DNA of 64,000 nucleotides, taken from Nonomuraea lactucae. GTDB taxonomy: Bacteria; Actinomycetota; Actinomycetes; Streptosporangiales; Streptosporangiaceae. Both the position numbers and the translations under genes were made by a program. Position 1 is the stretch's first letter; every line of letters starts with the position of its first letter. The DNA is taken from assembly GCF_003313395.1 (NCBI RefSeq), contig NZ_QNFZ01001069.1, forward strand, positions 1-64,000, in the 5' to 3' direction. The notes beneath the pieces are model-generated. The model saw only the letters and a program-made list of their open reading frames with translations, had not been told where the DNA came from and did no database searches. Below are positions 49,490 to 57,422 of this stretch, piece after piece.

Positions 49490-49916
49490 GCCGATCTGCG
49501 GAGTCTGGCGGCCGTCTGCCTGAGGTAGTGGCCGATGCGCAGGCTCACGGAGCGATCCATCCGGTAGTTCGTGAGCTCATTCCGCGGCACCCAGCGGACT
49601 TCGCGGGACTCCGTGCTTGGTGTCGGCTCGCTGGCTACGGCTGGGGTCGCTGTAGGTCCCGACGAGTCCGGTGATCTCGCAGGTGATCACGGTCTCCTCT
49701 AGGGTCTCGCGGATGGCGGCCTCGGGGATGGACTCGCCGAGATCGATGCCTCTCCCGGGGAGGGCCCACTTGTCGTTGTTCGGAGCGGCGGATGAGGAGG
49801 ACGTATCCGACCTCGTTTGTGACCACGATGTTGACGGATAGAGCCAGGCTGTTGGCAGCCAGCGCGTTGGCGTCGTCGTAATAGTCGATCCGGCGGGACA
49901 CGAGCGGGGAGCCCAT
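49490..49916 (-). pseudogene. Decayed NUDIX hydrolase
   Basis: Starts MGSPLVSRRIDYYDDANALA with ALSVNIVVTNEVGYVLLIRR. A shifted frame then gives NDKWALPGRGIDLGESIPEA and RETLEETV, the NUDIX box. After a second shift near 49605 the C-terminus EVRWVPRNELTNYRMDRS follows. At least two frameshifts and probably a short internal deletion, so the enzyme is not made. NUDIX genes are standard in pSAM2-like AICEs (pSAM2 Pif limits redundant transfer), and this one sits at the left edge of such an element. Confidence 0.75.
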
Positions 49917-49954
49917 CCGGGTGCCAGTCCTCGGCGCCGGAAGATCTGGGCTTG

Positions 49955-50197
49955 TCAGTCCTCGGTCTCGGATTCAGGGCTGACGATCGAGCCCTTGCCG
50001 GGCTTGGTGATGATCAAACCCTGGGCCCTGAGGGCTTCCATGGCCTTGCGCACGGTGACCCTGGCGACGTCGAACTCCTCCTGGAGCTTCACTTCGGAGA
50101 TAAGCGTGAGGGGCGGATAGGTGCCGTCCTTGATGCGCTCGGCCACGATGTCCGCGATCTGCTCCCACTTGTAGAGCCTAGGGTCCCAATCGATCAC
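49955..50197 (-). CDS. GntR-type winged-helix regulator (short)
   Basis: An 80-residue DNA-binding protein with a complete GntR winged helix: YKWEQIADIVAERIKDGTYP, EVKLQEEFDVARVTVRKAME and ALRAQGLIITKPGKGSIVS. No effector domain follows. It probably binds the inverted repeats directly upstream (50213-50253) and controls itself and the rightward small genes of the AICE. Similar compact GntR proteins act as repressors in pSAM2-type elements. Confidence 0.85.
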   Translation of the reverse strand: MIDWDPRLYKWEQIADIVAERIKDGTYPPLTLISEVKLQEEFDVARVTVRKAMEALRAQGLIITKPGKGSIVSPESETED

Positions 50198-50293
50198 AAG
50201 ACGACTCTAGGTAGGACCCTACGTGCGAACATAGAACAGCAATTCCTAGGAATGGTGTAGACAGGTTAAGACAGGTTGGCCTACGGTAGGGGC
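50198..50293. promoter_or_regulatory. Divergent operator/promoter region
   Basis: Contains the inverted repeats GTAGGACCCTAC (50213-50224) and ATTCCTAGGAAT (50242-50253), and a direct repeat AGACAGGTT found twice near 50258-50277. They lie between the GntR gene and the rightward small gene, where an autoregulatory operator is expected. Confidence 0.55.
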
Positions 50294-50407
50294 ATGGCGT
50301 CGGTGAGCGAAGAGCACGAGCCTCTCCGGGTGGGGCTCGAGGTGCAGCACCGCGACCACGGTCGGGATGGTGGTGTTGCCGGCGGTTCGCTCGCTGGCGC
50401 CGTTTGA
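50294..50407 (+). CDS. Very small AICE protein
   Basis: A 37-residue frame from ATG: MASVSEEHEPLRVGLEVQHR and a glycine-rich end. It starts just after the GntR operators and precedes a second small gene by 10 bases. I regard it as probable only on position and codon use; no function is known. Confidence 0.4.
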   Translation: MASVSEEHEPLRVGLEVQHRDHGRDGGVAGGSLAGAV

Positions 50408-50417
50408 CGGTGGGCCG

Positions 50418-50705
50418 ATGAGTGAGCTTGTCCCGTTTCACGGTATCCATCCGATCGCGGCCTGTGCGGGGTGCGGGCGGGTGTCGTGGTTCGAGTCGCT
50501 GCCCCGTGCTGAGCGGGTACGGGTACGCGCTCACACCTGCGAGTGCCTCGCGACGACCTACGAGCTGTGCGCGGCCGGTGGCCTGTTCTTCGTCCGCCGC
50601 ACCGACCGCGGTTATGCCACGCCGGAGGTCATGGAGAGCACGTGGATGACCATGCGCGAGACCGAAGTGCTGTGGCTGCGACTCGTGAACGGTCTCGCGA
50701 GATAG
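50418..50705 (+). CDS. Small cysteine-containing AICE protein
   Basis: About 95 residues from ATG 50418. CAGCGRVSWFESLP gives a C-x-x-C pair and HTCECLATTYELCA adds further cysteines, a possible zinc site. The end MRETEVLWLRLVNGLAR is helical. Such small cysteine proteins are frequent passengers next to AICE regulators. Function unknown. Confidence 0.55.
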   Translation: MSELVPFHGIHPIAACAGCGRVSWFESLPRAERVRVRAHTCECLATTYELCAAGGLFFVRRTDRGYATPEVMESTWMTMRETEVLWLRLVNGLAR

Positions 50706-50900
50706 GAGGGCTGCACACCGTGCACGGCGTGTCGCGCATTCCCGTGCACGATTAGCAACATCTTCATCACTCTGTGTTTCCGCAGGTCGACGGTCGGCCT
50801 GCGTTTCCGCATGTCCGCGCACTGGCAGTTTTTCTGCCAGTGACCTGCTCCACCCGCCTTATCGTCGAGGCAAGCGACGACGAGTAGGAGGGCGGAACAC

Positions 50901-52103
50901 GTGGCAACCGAGCACCTCACCCAGGGCCAGCGCATCGCGCGGGCACGTCACCGCAAGGGCTGGGATCAGGCCACCCTCGCCGAGAGAATCGGTCGTTCCG
51001 TCTCCTGGCTGTCGAAGGTGGAGAACGGGCGGCTGCCGCTCGACCGGATGAGCGTGGTCGGCCAGCTCGCCGAAGTCCTTGGCGTGGAGGTGGCCGAACT
51101 CACCGGCCAGCCGTACCGGCACGAGAGCGCCGACCTCGACTCCGGGCACGCGGCCACCCCCGCGCTACGGCTCGCACTCCAGCAAGCCACCATGCCTGGC
51201 GGGGCCGCGCTCCTCAGCGGCCGGCAACCGCGGACCCTGGACGAGTTGGAGGCGAACGTCAAGCTCGCCGAGCAGCTCCGCCAGGACGCCAAGTTCACCG
51301 CTCTGGGCGATGTACTGCCGAGCATCATCAACGATCTCACCCTGATCACCGCCGACTCCTCAGCAAACCACGACCGGGCTGAGGCGCTGATGCTGCGGGC
51401 GTGCCACATGGCGCGCGTGTCCTCCAACCTCCTGGGTCATCACGATCTGGGATGGACGGCAGTACAGCGGGAGCTCGTCGCCGCGCAACGGGTCGGCTCG
51501 CCGGACCTGGTGGCTGCCGCGAGCTGGGACCTGTGCGGGGTCTGGCTGCACGAGGCACAGCTCGATCCGGCCAAGAGCGCGGCGCTGTCGGCGCTCGACC
51601 AGATCGAACCACATGTGGGGGAGAACGACACGATCAAGGCGATGTGGGGTGCGCTGCACCTGCGGGCCGCCGTCGCCTACTCCCGGCTGTGGGATCCGAG
51701 AGAGGTCGAGAGTCATCTTGAGGAGGCCCGGCGGGTCGCCGAGAGCCTCCCGAGAGACGGGAACGTCTTTCAGACCCAGTTCAACCGGGTCAATACCACC
51801 ATCCACGCCGTAGAAGTCAGCATGGAGCTGGGGCGGCCCCGTGATGTGATCACGCGGGCAGAACACGTAGAGATCGCCGAGATCGCCTCGTCCGAGAGGC
51901 AGGCGCATTACTGGACCTGCACAGCAGCGGGATACCACATGAATCGCAAGGACAACGAGGCGGTGGACGCGCTGCTGCGCGCGGATCGCATAGCACCCCA
52001 GCATGTCCGCAACCGCCCAATGGTCCGCAACATCGTGCGTGACCTCAGAGACAGCGGGCCGCTTCTTGCCAACGCGAGCTGCTCAACCTCGTCAAGGCGA
52101 TGA
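50901..52103 (+). CDS. XRE-family regulator with TPR-like C-terminus
   Basis: A 400-residue protein starting at GTG with GGAGG upstream. Residues 8-65 are a classic XRE helix-turn-helix: QRIARARHRKGWDQATLAER then SVSWLSKVENGRLPLD and GQLAEVLGVEVAEL. The remainder is helical with repeat-like units (AEALMLRACHMARVSSNLLG; HLRAAVAYSRLWDPREVESH), suggesting a TPR ligand-binding region as in Rgg/PlcR-like or SCO-type transfer regulators. Likely controls AICE conjugation genes in response to a signal. Confidence 0.8.
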   Translation: MATEHLTQGQRIARARHRKGWDQATLAERIGRSVSWLSKVENGRLPLDRMSVVGQLAEVLGVEVAELTGQPYRHESADLDSGHAATPALRLALQQATMPGGAALLSGRQPRTLDELEANVKLAEQLRQDAKFTALGDVLPSIINDLTLITADSSANHDRAEALMLRACHMARVSSNLLGHHDLGWTAVQRELVAAQRVGSPDLVAAASWDLCGVWLHEAQLDPAKSAALSALDQIEPHVGENDTIKAMWGALHLRAAVAYSRLWDPREVESHLEEARRVAESLPRDGNVFQTQFNRVNTTIHAVEVSMELGRPRDVITRAEHVEIAEIASSERQAHYWTCTAAGYHMNRKDNEAVDALLRADRIAPQHVRNRPMVRNIVRDLRDSGPLLANASCSTSSRR

Positions 52104-52189
52104 GGCTGCCCTGACCGAACCTACGGTGAGCCATCCCGCGCAACGGCTCCCCCATCTATCAGACACCCGGAACGAATGGGGAAGTATTC

Positions 52190-52327
52190 GTGGGTCTCAA
52201 TGAGATCGAACGACAGATCTTGATGCGTGAGCTCGCGGAGATTGCGGCCGACCTGGCCGACCTTCAACGGCGCGCGGTCGAGATCACTGCTCGGATCGAG
52301 TCCGAGCGTCTAGCTCATCCAGCCTGA
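52190..52327 (+). CDS. Small helical protein
   Basis: A 45-residue frame from GTG with GGGAAG about eight bases upstream: MGLNEIERQILMRELAEIAA and then DLADLQRRAVEITARIES. A single amphipathic helix with heptads. Its 3' end overlaps the 3' end of the convergent GntR gene. Probably translated but function unknown. Confidence 0.45.
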   Translation: MGLNEIERQILMRELAEIAADLADLQRRAVEITARIESERLAHPA

Positions 52328-52655
52328 CCGTCAGCTTCTCCATGTGCTGGCGGATCTCGCGCAGCTGATCGGACAGGATGCGGAACTCCTCGCTGTGCTC
52401 GTCGGCGGGGGCCGGCATCTCGCCTTCGGGGGTCCGGATGACGAAGCTTCCGGCCCCCTGGCGGGTCTCGATCAGCCCTTCCTCGCGCAGCACAGCGAGG
52501 GCGTTTCCGATGGTCATCATGGCGACGCCGTACTGCTCGGACAGTTCGCGGGCTACGGGGAGCTGCTCTCCCATGGCATACCGGCCGGACGCGATGTCGC
52601 GCCGGATGTCCTCGGCGATCCGCAGGTATGGCCGGCGCCGGTCAGTAGGTGCCAT
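52284..52655 (-). CDS. GntR-family repressor (KorSA-like)
   Basis: A 123-residue GntR protein: PYLRIAEDIRRDIASGRYAM, LPVARELSEQYGVAMMTIGN and VLREEGLIETRQGAGSFVI form the winged helix, followed by a short coiled coil (FRILSDQLREIRQHMEKLTV) for dimerisation. In pSAM2, KorSA represses the pra activator and thereby transfer. This gene is divergent from the SCO3933-like/tra operon, and palindromes AGATACCTAGGTATCT lie between, so repression of that operon and of itself is likely. Confidence 0.82.
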   Translation of the reverse strand: MAPTDRRRPYLRIAEDIRRDIASGRYAMGEQLPVARELSEQYGVAMMTIGNALAVLREEGLIETRQGAGSFVIRTPEGEMPAPADEHSEEFRILSDQLREIRQHMEKLTVRLDELDARTRSEQ

Positions 52656-52672
52656 ACCCCCACAGTATCGGT

Positions 52673-52761
52673 TCTAGATGCCTAGGTCTCCAGGCAACTT
52701 GTAACAAGCTCGTGAGGCAACGCAGCAAAATGGGTTTGCAGAGCTAGATACCTAGGTATCT
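52673..52761. promoter_or_regulatory. KorSA-like operator palindromes
   Basis: A perfect 16-base palindrome AGATACCTAGGTATCT lies at 52746-52761, and a related imperfect copy (AGATGCCTAGGTCTCC) lies at 52676-52691. They flank the start regions of the divergent GntR gene and the tra operon. The repeated core CCTAGG also occurs in the operator beside the other GntR gene. Confidence 0.7.
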
Positions 52762-52799
52762 TTGTAGGTGACACAGTAACTACTCAAGGAGATCACTCC

Positions 52800-53129
52800 A
52801 TGCGCACCGTCCCCATCCCTGTGGACACCAGCAAGCTCACCATCACCTGCGTCAAGGCCCCGCGCCCGCGGGTGCTCAACAAGGACACCGGCGAGATCAA
52901 GACCGACAAGAACGGCAACACCGTCTACGAGGTGACCGTGTCGGTAGAGGACGAGTTCGGCCGGATCGAACTCGTGAAGATCGGCATCACCGGTGAGCCG
53001 CCCATCAAGGCCGGCGACGCCGTCAACGCGGTCGGCCTGCTCGGCTACGTCTGGGAGATCGCCGGACGCTGGGGCATCTCCTACCGCGCGACCGCCCTGC
53101 TCCCGCTGCAGGAGGCCGCCGGTGTCTGA
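52800..53129 (+). CDS. SCO3933-family AICE protein
   Basis: A 109-residue protein: MRTVPIPVDTSKLTITCVKA, then VLNKDTGEIKTDKNGNTVYE and IKAGDAVNAVGLLGYVWEI. It matches the small regulatory-type protein (SCO3933 family) regularly found just before tra in AICEs. It lacks an HTH and has a beta-rich OB-like character, so it may bind single-stranded DNA or protein rather than an operator. Starts after AAGGAG and overlaps the next gene by 8 bases. Confidence 0.75.
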   Translation: MRTVPIPVDTSKLTITCVKAPRPRVLNKDTGEIKTDKNGNTVYEVTVSVEDEFGRIELVKIGITGEPPIKAGDAVNAVGLLGYVWEIAGRWGISYRATALLPLQEAAGV

Positions 53130-54447
53130 CCAGTTCTACGCGGTGCTCGGGGTCCTGGCCGCTGTCGCGGCCGGGCTCTGGGCCTGGCGCCGCTGGCACT
53201 ACCCGTCGTTCTGGCTGGTGGTCGGCTATCCGCTGATGGCGCTCAGCGTCCACGCGTCCTGGCGCAAGGTCGCCCTCGGCTGCGGGCTGACCAAGAAGCG
53301 GCAGCGCTGGTGGTTCACCACCGTCCCCGGTCTCATCTCCTCGACCGGCATCGTCCGGGTCAAGCGCCGCTTCCAGCGCGTCGCCGTCGACACCAAGCCG
53401 TTCATGTGGCTGCCCAAGCCCACCCGGTACGGCTGGCGCGTCACCATCCACACGCTCGAAGGGCAGATCCCCGGCGACTACGCCGACGCCGCCGAACGCC
53501 TCGCCCACTCCTGGGGCGTCCACGCGGTCAGGGTCTCTTCTCCCCGTCCGGGCCGGGTGGTGCTGGCGGCGACGATGCGTGATCCGCTGGTGAGGGTCGA
53601 TGACTTCCCGGCCTCGACCGAACTGCTCAAGGTGACCGTGGGCCGTCTGGAGACCGGCGGCCCGTGGGTCATCGATTTCCGCATCGTCCCGCACTGGATG
53701 AATGCCGGGGCAACACAGTCCGGCAAGTCCAACCTCGCCAACGCTCTGGTGCAGGGCCTTGCACCCCAGCCGGTGGCGCTGGTCGGGTTCGACCTCAAAG
53801 GCGGCGTGGAGTTCACGCCCTACTCGTCCCGGCTTTCCGCGCTCGCCACGACCCGCAAGGAGTGCGTCGGCCTGCTGGAAGACCTGGAAGGGCTGATGGC
53901 CGACCGGATGACGCTGTGCCGCACGACTGGCGCCCGCAACATCTGGCAGCTACCGGACGACCTGCGGCCCGTGCCTGTTGTGGTCCTGGTCGACGAGCTG
54001 GCCGAGCTCTACCTGATGGCCGACAAGTCCGAGAAGGACGAAGTCGCCAAGTCCTCCACCGCGCTCCTACGGGTGGCGCAGCTCGGGCGGGCCTTCGGGA
54101 TCTACCTATTCTGCTGCGGCCAGCGGATCGGCTCCGACCTCGGCCCCGGCGTCACCGCGCTGCGCGCGCAGTGCTCCGGACGCATCTGCCACCGGGTCAA
54201 CGATCCGGAGACCGCGACCATGACCCTCGGCGACCTCGACCCCGCCGCACTCGACTCCGCCCGCGCCATCCCGGCCGAGACTCCCGGAGTCGCGATCGTC
54301 GCCTCCCAGGACGGCCAGTGGTACCGGGCTCGCTCCTTCTACGTCACCGAGCAGGCCGCCGAACACGCTGCCCGCATCCATGCCCACCTCGCACCGTCCT
54401 GGGACGAGGTCATCGCTACCCAGCCACACGAATCGTCCGCCGCCTGA
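53122..54447 (+). CDS. FtsK/SpoIIIE-type DNA translocase (TraSA-like)
   Basis: About 441 residues from GTG 53122 with GGAGG upstream; the longer frame to 52993 is not used. One or two membrane helices open it (YAVLGVLAAVAAGLWAWRRW, then FWLVVGYPLMALSVH). The motor has Walker A GATQSGKSNLANAL (about 195) and Walker B PVVVLVDELAELYLM, with RVAQLGRAFGIYLFCCGQR after it. TraSA-type proteins move double-stranded plasmid DNA between hyphae as hexamers, the only protein needed for AICE conjugation. Complete. Confidence 0.9.
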   Translation: MSDQFYAVLGVLAAVAAGLWAWRRWHYPSFWLVVGYPLMALSVHASWRKVALGCGLTKKRQRWWFTTVPGLISSTGIVRVKRRFQRVAVDTKPFMWLPKPTRYGWRVTIHTLEGQIPGDYADAAERLAHSWGVHAVRVSSPRPGRVVLAATMRDPLVRVDDFPASTELLKVTVGRLETGGPWVIDFRIVPHWMNAGATQSGKSNLANALVQGLAPQPVALVGFDLKGGVEFTPYSSRLSALATTRKECVGLLEDLEGLMADRMTLCRTTGARNIWQLPDDLRPVPVVVLVDELAELYLMADKSEKDEVAKSSTALLRVAQLGRAFGIYLFCCGQRIGSDLGPGVTALRAQCSGRICHRVNDPETATMTLGDLDPAALDSARAIPAETPGVAIVASQDGQWYRARSFYVTEQAAEHAARIHAHLAPSWDEVIATQPHESSAA

Positions 54448-54473
54448 CTGCACTCACGAAGGGAGGGACAACG

Positions 54474-55145
54474 ATGCGACACCTCGCCGCCTGGTTTCTG
54501 GACACCGGCCCCGTTCTCGTCCTGGCCCTCATTGCGGGCGCGGGCTCGTTCGCCCACATTCGCGACACCGCCGCCGAGCACGGCCAGACCGGCTGGATGG
54601 CCTGGGCCGTCGCGGTCTGCATCGACCTCACCTGCGTCATGGCCGCCCGCGAACGCCAACGCGACAAGAAGACCAGCCGAGGACGGCTCGGCCTCGTGTC
54701 CTGGCCCGTTCTCGTCCTGACCGGCGGCATCGTCCTGTCCCTGGCCGCCAACCTGGCACAGGCCGAAGCGACCGCCTGGGGCTGGATCACCGCGGCGACG
54801 CCTGCGGGCGCGTTCCTCGTCGCTGTCTCGATGCTCGAACGGAGGGCTTCCGCCCCTCGTCCGCAGGACATCCCGCAGACGTCCCCGGTCACGGTGTCGG
54901 CGTCCCCGGCCGTCGCCGAGACGTCCTCAGCGGTCCCGGACCGTCCCGCTCTCGTCCCCGCCAGCGAGGACGGCCAGGACGACGGGCCTGCACCTGACCC
55001 GGCCCTGGTCGACTACGCCCGGCGCGTAGCCGACGAGCACACGGCCAAGCACGGCAAACCGATCACCCGCGACCTGCTCCGCGCCCGCCTGGGCGTGTCC
55101 AACCAGCTCGCCTCCGACCTGCTCCGCATCCTGCGAACCGCCTGA
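54474..55145 (+). CDS. DUF2637/Spd-like membrane protein
   Basis: A 223-residue protein with GGGAGGG upstream. Membrane helices include AAWFLDTGPVLVLALIAGAG, GWMAWAVAVCIDLTCVMA, LVSWPVLVLTGGIVLSLAAN and TAATPAGAFLVAVSML. A proline-rich cytoplasmic region follows and then a small DNA-binding-like end (HGKPITRDLLRARLGVSNQL). This matches the DUF2637 family of AICE spread proteins, which help intramycelial spreading of the transferred element. 26 bases after tra. Confidence 0.8.
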   Translation: MRHLAAWFLDTGPVLVLALIAGAGSFAHIRDTAAEHGQTGWMAWAVAVCIDLTCVMAARERQRDKKTSRGRLGLVSWPVLVLTGGIVLSLAANLAQAEATAWGWITAATPAGAFLVAVSMLERRASAPRPQDIPQTSPVTVSASPAVAETSSAVPDRPALVPASEDGQDDGPAPDPALVDYARRVADEHTAKHGKPITRDLLRARLGVSNQLASDLLRILRTA

Positions 55146-55156
55146 AGGGATCACCC

Positions 55157-55486
55157 ATGCACGACGACTGCAGCGCCCTCATCACCGGACTGCGCGCCCT
55201 GGCCGCCTTCCTGGAGGCCAACCCCGAGGTTCCTGTGTTCATGCCGAGGACCGTCCTCCACCAGTTCCCCAAGCACGGCTCCGACGCCGAGATGTGCGCC
55301 CAGGTCGACAAGGTCGCCGCCCTGCTCGGTACCGAGATCGACTCGCACCTCAGCCCGTACGGCCACTACTCCACCGGCCTCGACTTCGGCCCCGTCCGCT
55401 ACGACTACACCGCCATCCTCGGCGCCGCCCGCGCCCGCCACGCCACCGACGACAGCTACCGCGGCTGCATCGACCCCGTCGTTTAG
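55157..55486 (+). CDS. Hypothetical AICE protein
   Basis: A 109-residue protein (MHDDCSALITGLRALAAFLE, then VDKVAALLGTEIDSHLSPYG) 11 bases after the Spd-like gene and followed by a TAGGAGG-type ribosome site for the next ORF. The fold is not recognised. Genes of this shape occur repeatedly between spd and rep in AICEs. Confidence 0.6.
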   Translation: MHDDCSALITGLRALAAFLEANPEVPVFMPRTVLHQFPKHGSDAEMCAQVDKVAALLGTEIDSHLSPYGHYSTGLDFGPVRYDYTAILGAARARHATDDSYRGCIDPVV

Positions 55487-55498
55487 GAGGAACCCAGC

Positions 55499-55660
55499 AT
55501 GCGCATCCGACTCGAAGGCAACCGCGCCGAGATCGCCCTCGGCATGATCCACCTGCGCGAACTCTTCACCGTCACCGCCATGTCGCGCGCCTACCCCGAC
55601 CGCGCGCGACCCCGCAACTACCGCGTCTACGTCACGATCATCCCGCGCAAGGTCCGGTGA
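55499..55660 (+). CDS. Small basic AICE protein
   Basis: A 53-residue frame from ATG, with TAGGAGG six to twelve bases upstream: MRIRLEGNRAEIALGMIHLR and then NYRVYVTIIPRKVR. Highly basic, possibly nucleic-acid-binding. Its TGA overlaps the GTG of the next gene. Confidence 0.6.
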   Translation: MRIRLEGNRAEIALGMIHLRELFTVTAMSRAYPDRARPRNYRVYVTIIPRKVR

Positions 55661-55782
55661 CCGGCATGGACGAGCTGACCATCCGCTACCGCTGCTGCAC
55701 CTGCAACGGCACCGGGCTCGACGGCGACCGCGACACCTGCCGCGACTGCCACGGCACCGGCATCGACAACTACGGCGCATAG
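55657..55782 (+). CDS. Tiny zinc-ribbon-like AICE protein
   Basis: A 41-residue frame from GTG with two CxxCxGTG-type motifs (CCTCNGTGLDGD and CRDCHGTGID) as in DnaJ zinc-finger modules. Translationally coupled to the previous small gene. Likely a metal-binding adaptor. Confidence 0.6.
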   Translation: MTGMDELTIRYRCCTCNGTGLDGDRDTCRDCHGTGIDNYGA

Positions 55783-55879
55783 CTCGCCGGACCCCCTCAC
55801 CTGGCCACACAACCGCCAAGTTCCGCGCCAGGTGAGGGGCCATCCCACCCCAGAACATCCGGATAGGACGGAACCCATC

Positions 55880-57244
55880 TTGCCCCACCCACACGCCATA
55901 GCCGGGATGATCACCCGGCTCCACGACTCGAACTACGACCGCTGGGCCGCGCAGATCAAGCGCACCGGTGGCTGCCGCCAGCCCATCCACCTGCGCGGCA
56001 AGGTCGAGCACTACGACCGCGCCACCGGCCAACTCCTGCACCGCTACAGCACCCGCAAAGAGCCGGACGGCGTGCTGCGGGTGTCGTGCAAGACCCGCCG
56101 CGCCTCCCGCTGCCCCGCCTGCGCCGAGACCTACCGCGCCGACACCTACCAACTTGTCCGCGCAGGCCTGGTCGGTGGCAAGGGCGTCCCGGAGACCGTC
56201 AGCACGCACCCATGCCTGTTCGTCACTCTGACGGCTCCCTCCTTCGGGGCCGTGCATGTCCGGCGTGAGAAGAACGGCAAGGTCCTGCCCTGCCACGCCC
56301 GCCGCGACGCCGAGACCTGCCTGCACGGACATGTCATGACCTGCACGGCACGCCACGCAGCAGACGACCCGCGCCTCGGCGAACCGCTCTGCGCCGAGTG
56401 CTACGACTACGAGGGCTCGGTGCTGTTCAACTCCGTTGCCCCCGAGTTGTGGCGGCGCTTCACCGAAGCCCTCCGCCGGCGCTTTGCCCGAATCTCCGGC
56501 CTCAACCTGCAGGAACTGCGCGAACAGCTCACAATCTCCTTCGCCAAGGTCGCCGAATACCAGCGGCGTGGAGTCGTCCACTTCCACGCCGTCATCCGCC
56601 TCGACGGCCCCACCGGTCCGGCCTCCCCGCCGCCGGCCTGGGCCACCGCCGACGCCCTGGAACAGGCCGTCCAGCACGCGGCCGGGGCGATAACCGTCGA
56701 GGTCGAGCCGCTGGCCCGCGTCTTCCGCTGGGGCACCCAGCTCGACGTCCGGCCCATCACCATGAACGGCGAACTCACCGAACAGGCCGTCGCCGCCTAC
56801 ATTGCCAAATACGCAACAAAGGCAGCCGAGTGCGTCGGCACGCTCGACCGACGCATCCACACCCTCGACGAACTTGCCCTGTACCCGCTCCGTGAGCACG
56901 CCCGCCGCCTCATCGCCGAATGCCTCCGCCTGGGCGCCCTCGACGACCTGGTCGACCTCCGCCTCACCAAGTGGGCTCACATGCTCGGCTTCCGCGGCCA
57001 CTTCTCCACCAAGAGCCGCCGCTACTCCACCACCCTGGGCGCCCTCCGCGCCGCCCGCGAAGAACACATGCGCGGCGAGGACATCACCACCGGCCGTCTG
57101 CCGCTCTTCGAAGAGGACACCATCCTCGTCATCGCCCACTGGGAGTACGCCGGAAAGGGCCTGTCCCTCGGAGACCAGGTGCTCGCCGCCATCACTGGTA
57201 CTCGCCTCGCTGGCTGGGGGGTGGACCTGGATGAGCAGGCGTGA
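55880..57244 (+). CDS. Rolling-circle replication initiator (RepSA-like)
   Basis: About 454 residues. TTG 55880 with AGGACGGA seven bases before is preferred; GTG 55832 is possible. Cysteine pairs (RCPACAETY; CAEC) are typical of the family. Motif I is LFVTLTAPSFGAVH; motif II is VVHFHAVIRLDG, the HFH metal site, near residue 233; motif III is AYIAKYATKA with the catalytic tyrosines. The protein nicks the origin and starts rolling-circle replication of the excised element. It sits upstream of xis-int, the pSAM2 order. Confidence 0.88.
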   Translation: MPHPHAIAGMITRLHDSNYDRWAAQIKRTGGCRQPIHLRGKVEHYDRATGQLLHRYSTRKEPDGVLRVSCKTRRASRCPACAETYRADTYQLVRAGLVGGKGVPETVSTHPCLFVTLTAPSFGAVHVRREKNGKVLPCHARRDAETCLHGHVMTCTARHAADDPRLGEPLCAECYDYEGSVLFNSVAPELWRRFTEALRRRFARISGLNLQELREQLTISFAKVAEYQRRGVVHFHAVIRLDGPTGPASPPPAWATADALEQAVQHAAGAITVEVEPLARVFRWGTQLDVRPITMNGELTEQAVAAYIAKYATKAAECVGTLDRRIHTLDELALYPLREHARRLIAECLRLGALDDLVDLRLTKWAHMLGFRGHFSTKSRRYSTTLGALRAAREEHMRGEDITTGRLPLFEEDTILVIAHWEYAGKGLSLGDQVLAAITGTRLAGWGVDLDEQA

Positions 57245-57422
57245 CGAGCTGCTGACCGTTCCTCAGGTCCTCGATGAGCTGGGCGGAGTTTCCCGCCGCA
57301 CCTTCTACCGGTGGCGCGAACTCGGCCGGGCACCCGAGTGCATCCGGCTTCCCAACGACGAACTCCGTGTCTGGCGTAGTGACCTGCTGGCCTGGCTCGA
57401 GTCGCGACGGGAGGCGGTGTGA
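57231..57422 (+). CDS. xis: Excisionase (Xis)
   Basis: A 63-residue winged-helix protein: LLTVPQVLDELGGVSRRTFY, RWRELGRAPECIRLPNDELR and VWRSDLLAWLESR. This is the MerR/Xis fold of AICE excisionases. It overlaps rep by 14 bases and int by 4. Directs the integrase toward excision. Confidence 0.85.
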   Translation: MSRRDELLTVPQVLDELGGVSRRTFYRWRELGRAPECIRLPNDELRVWRSDLLAWLESRREAV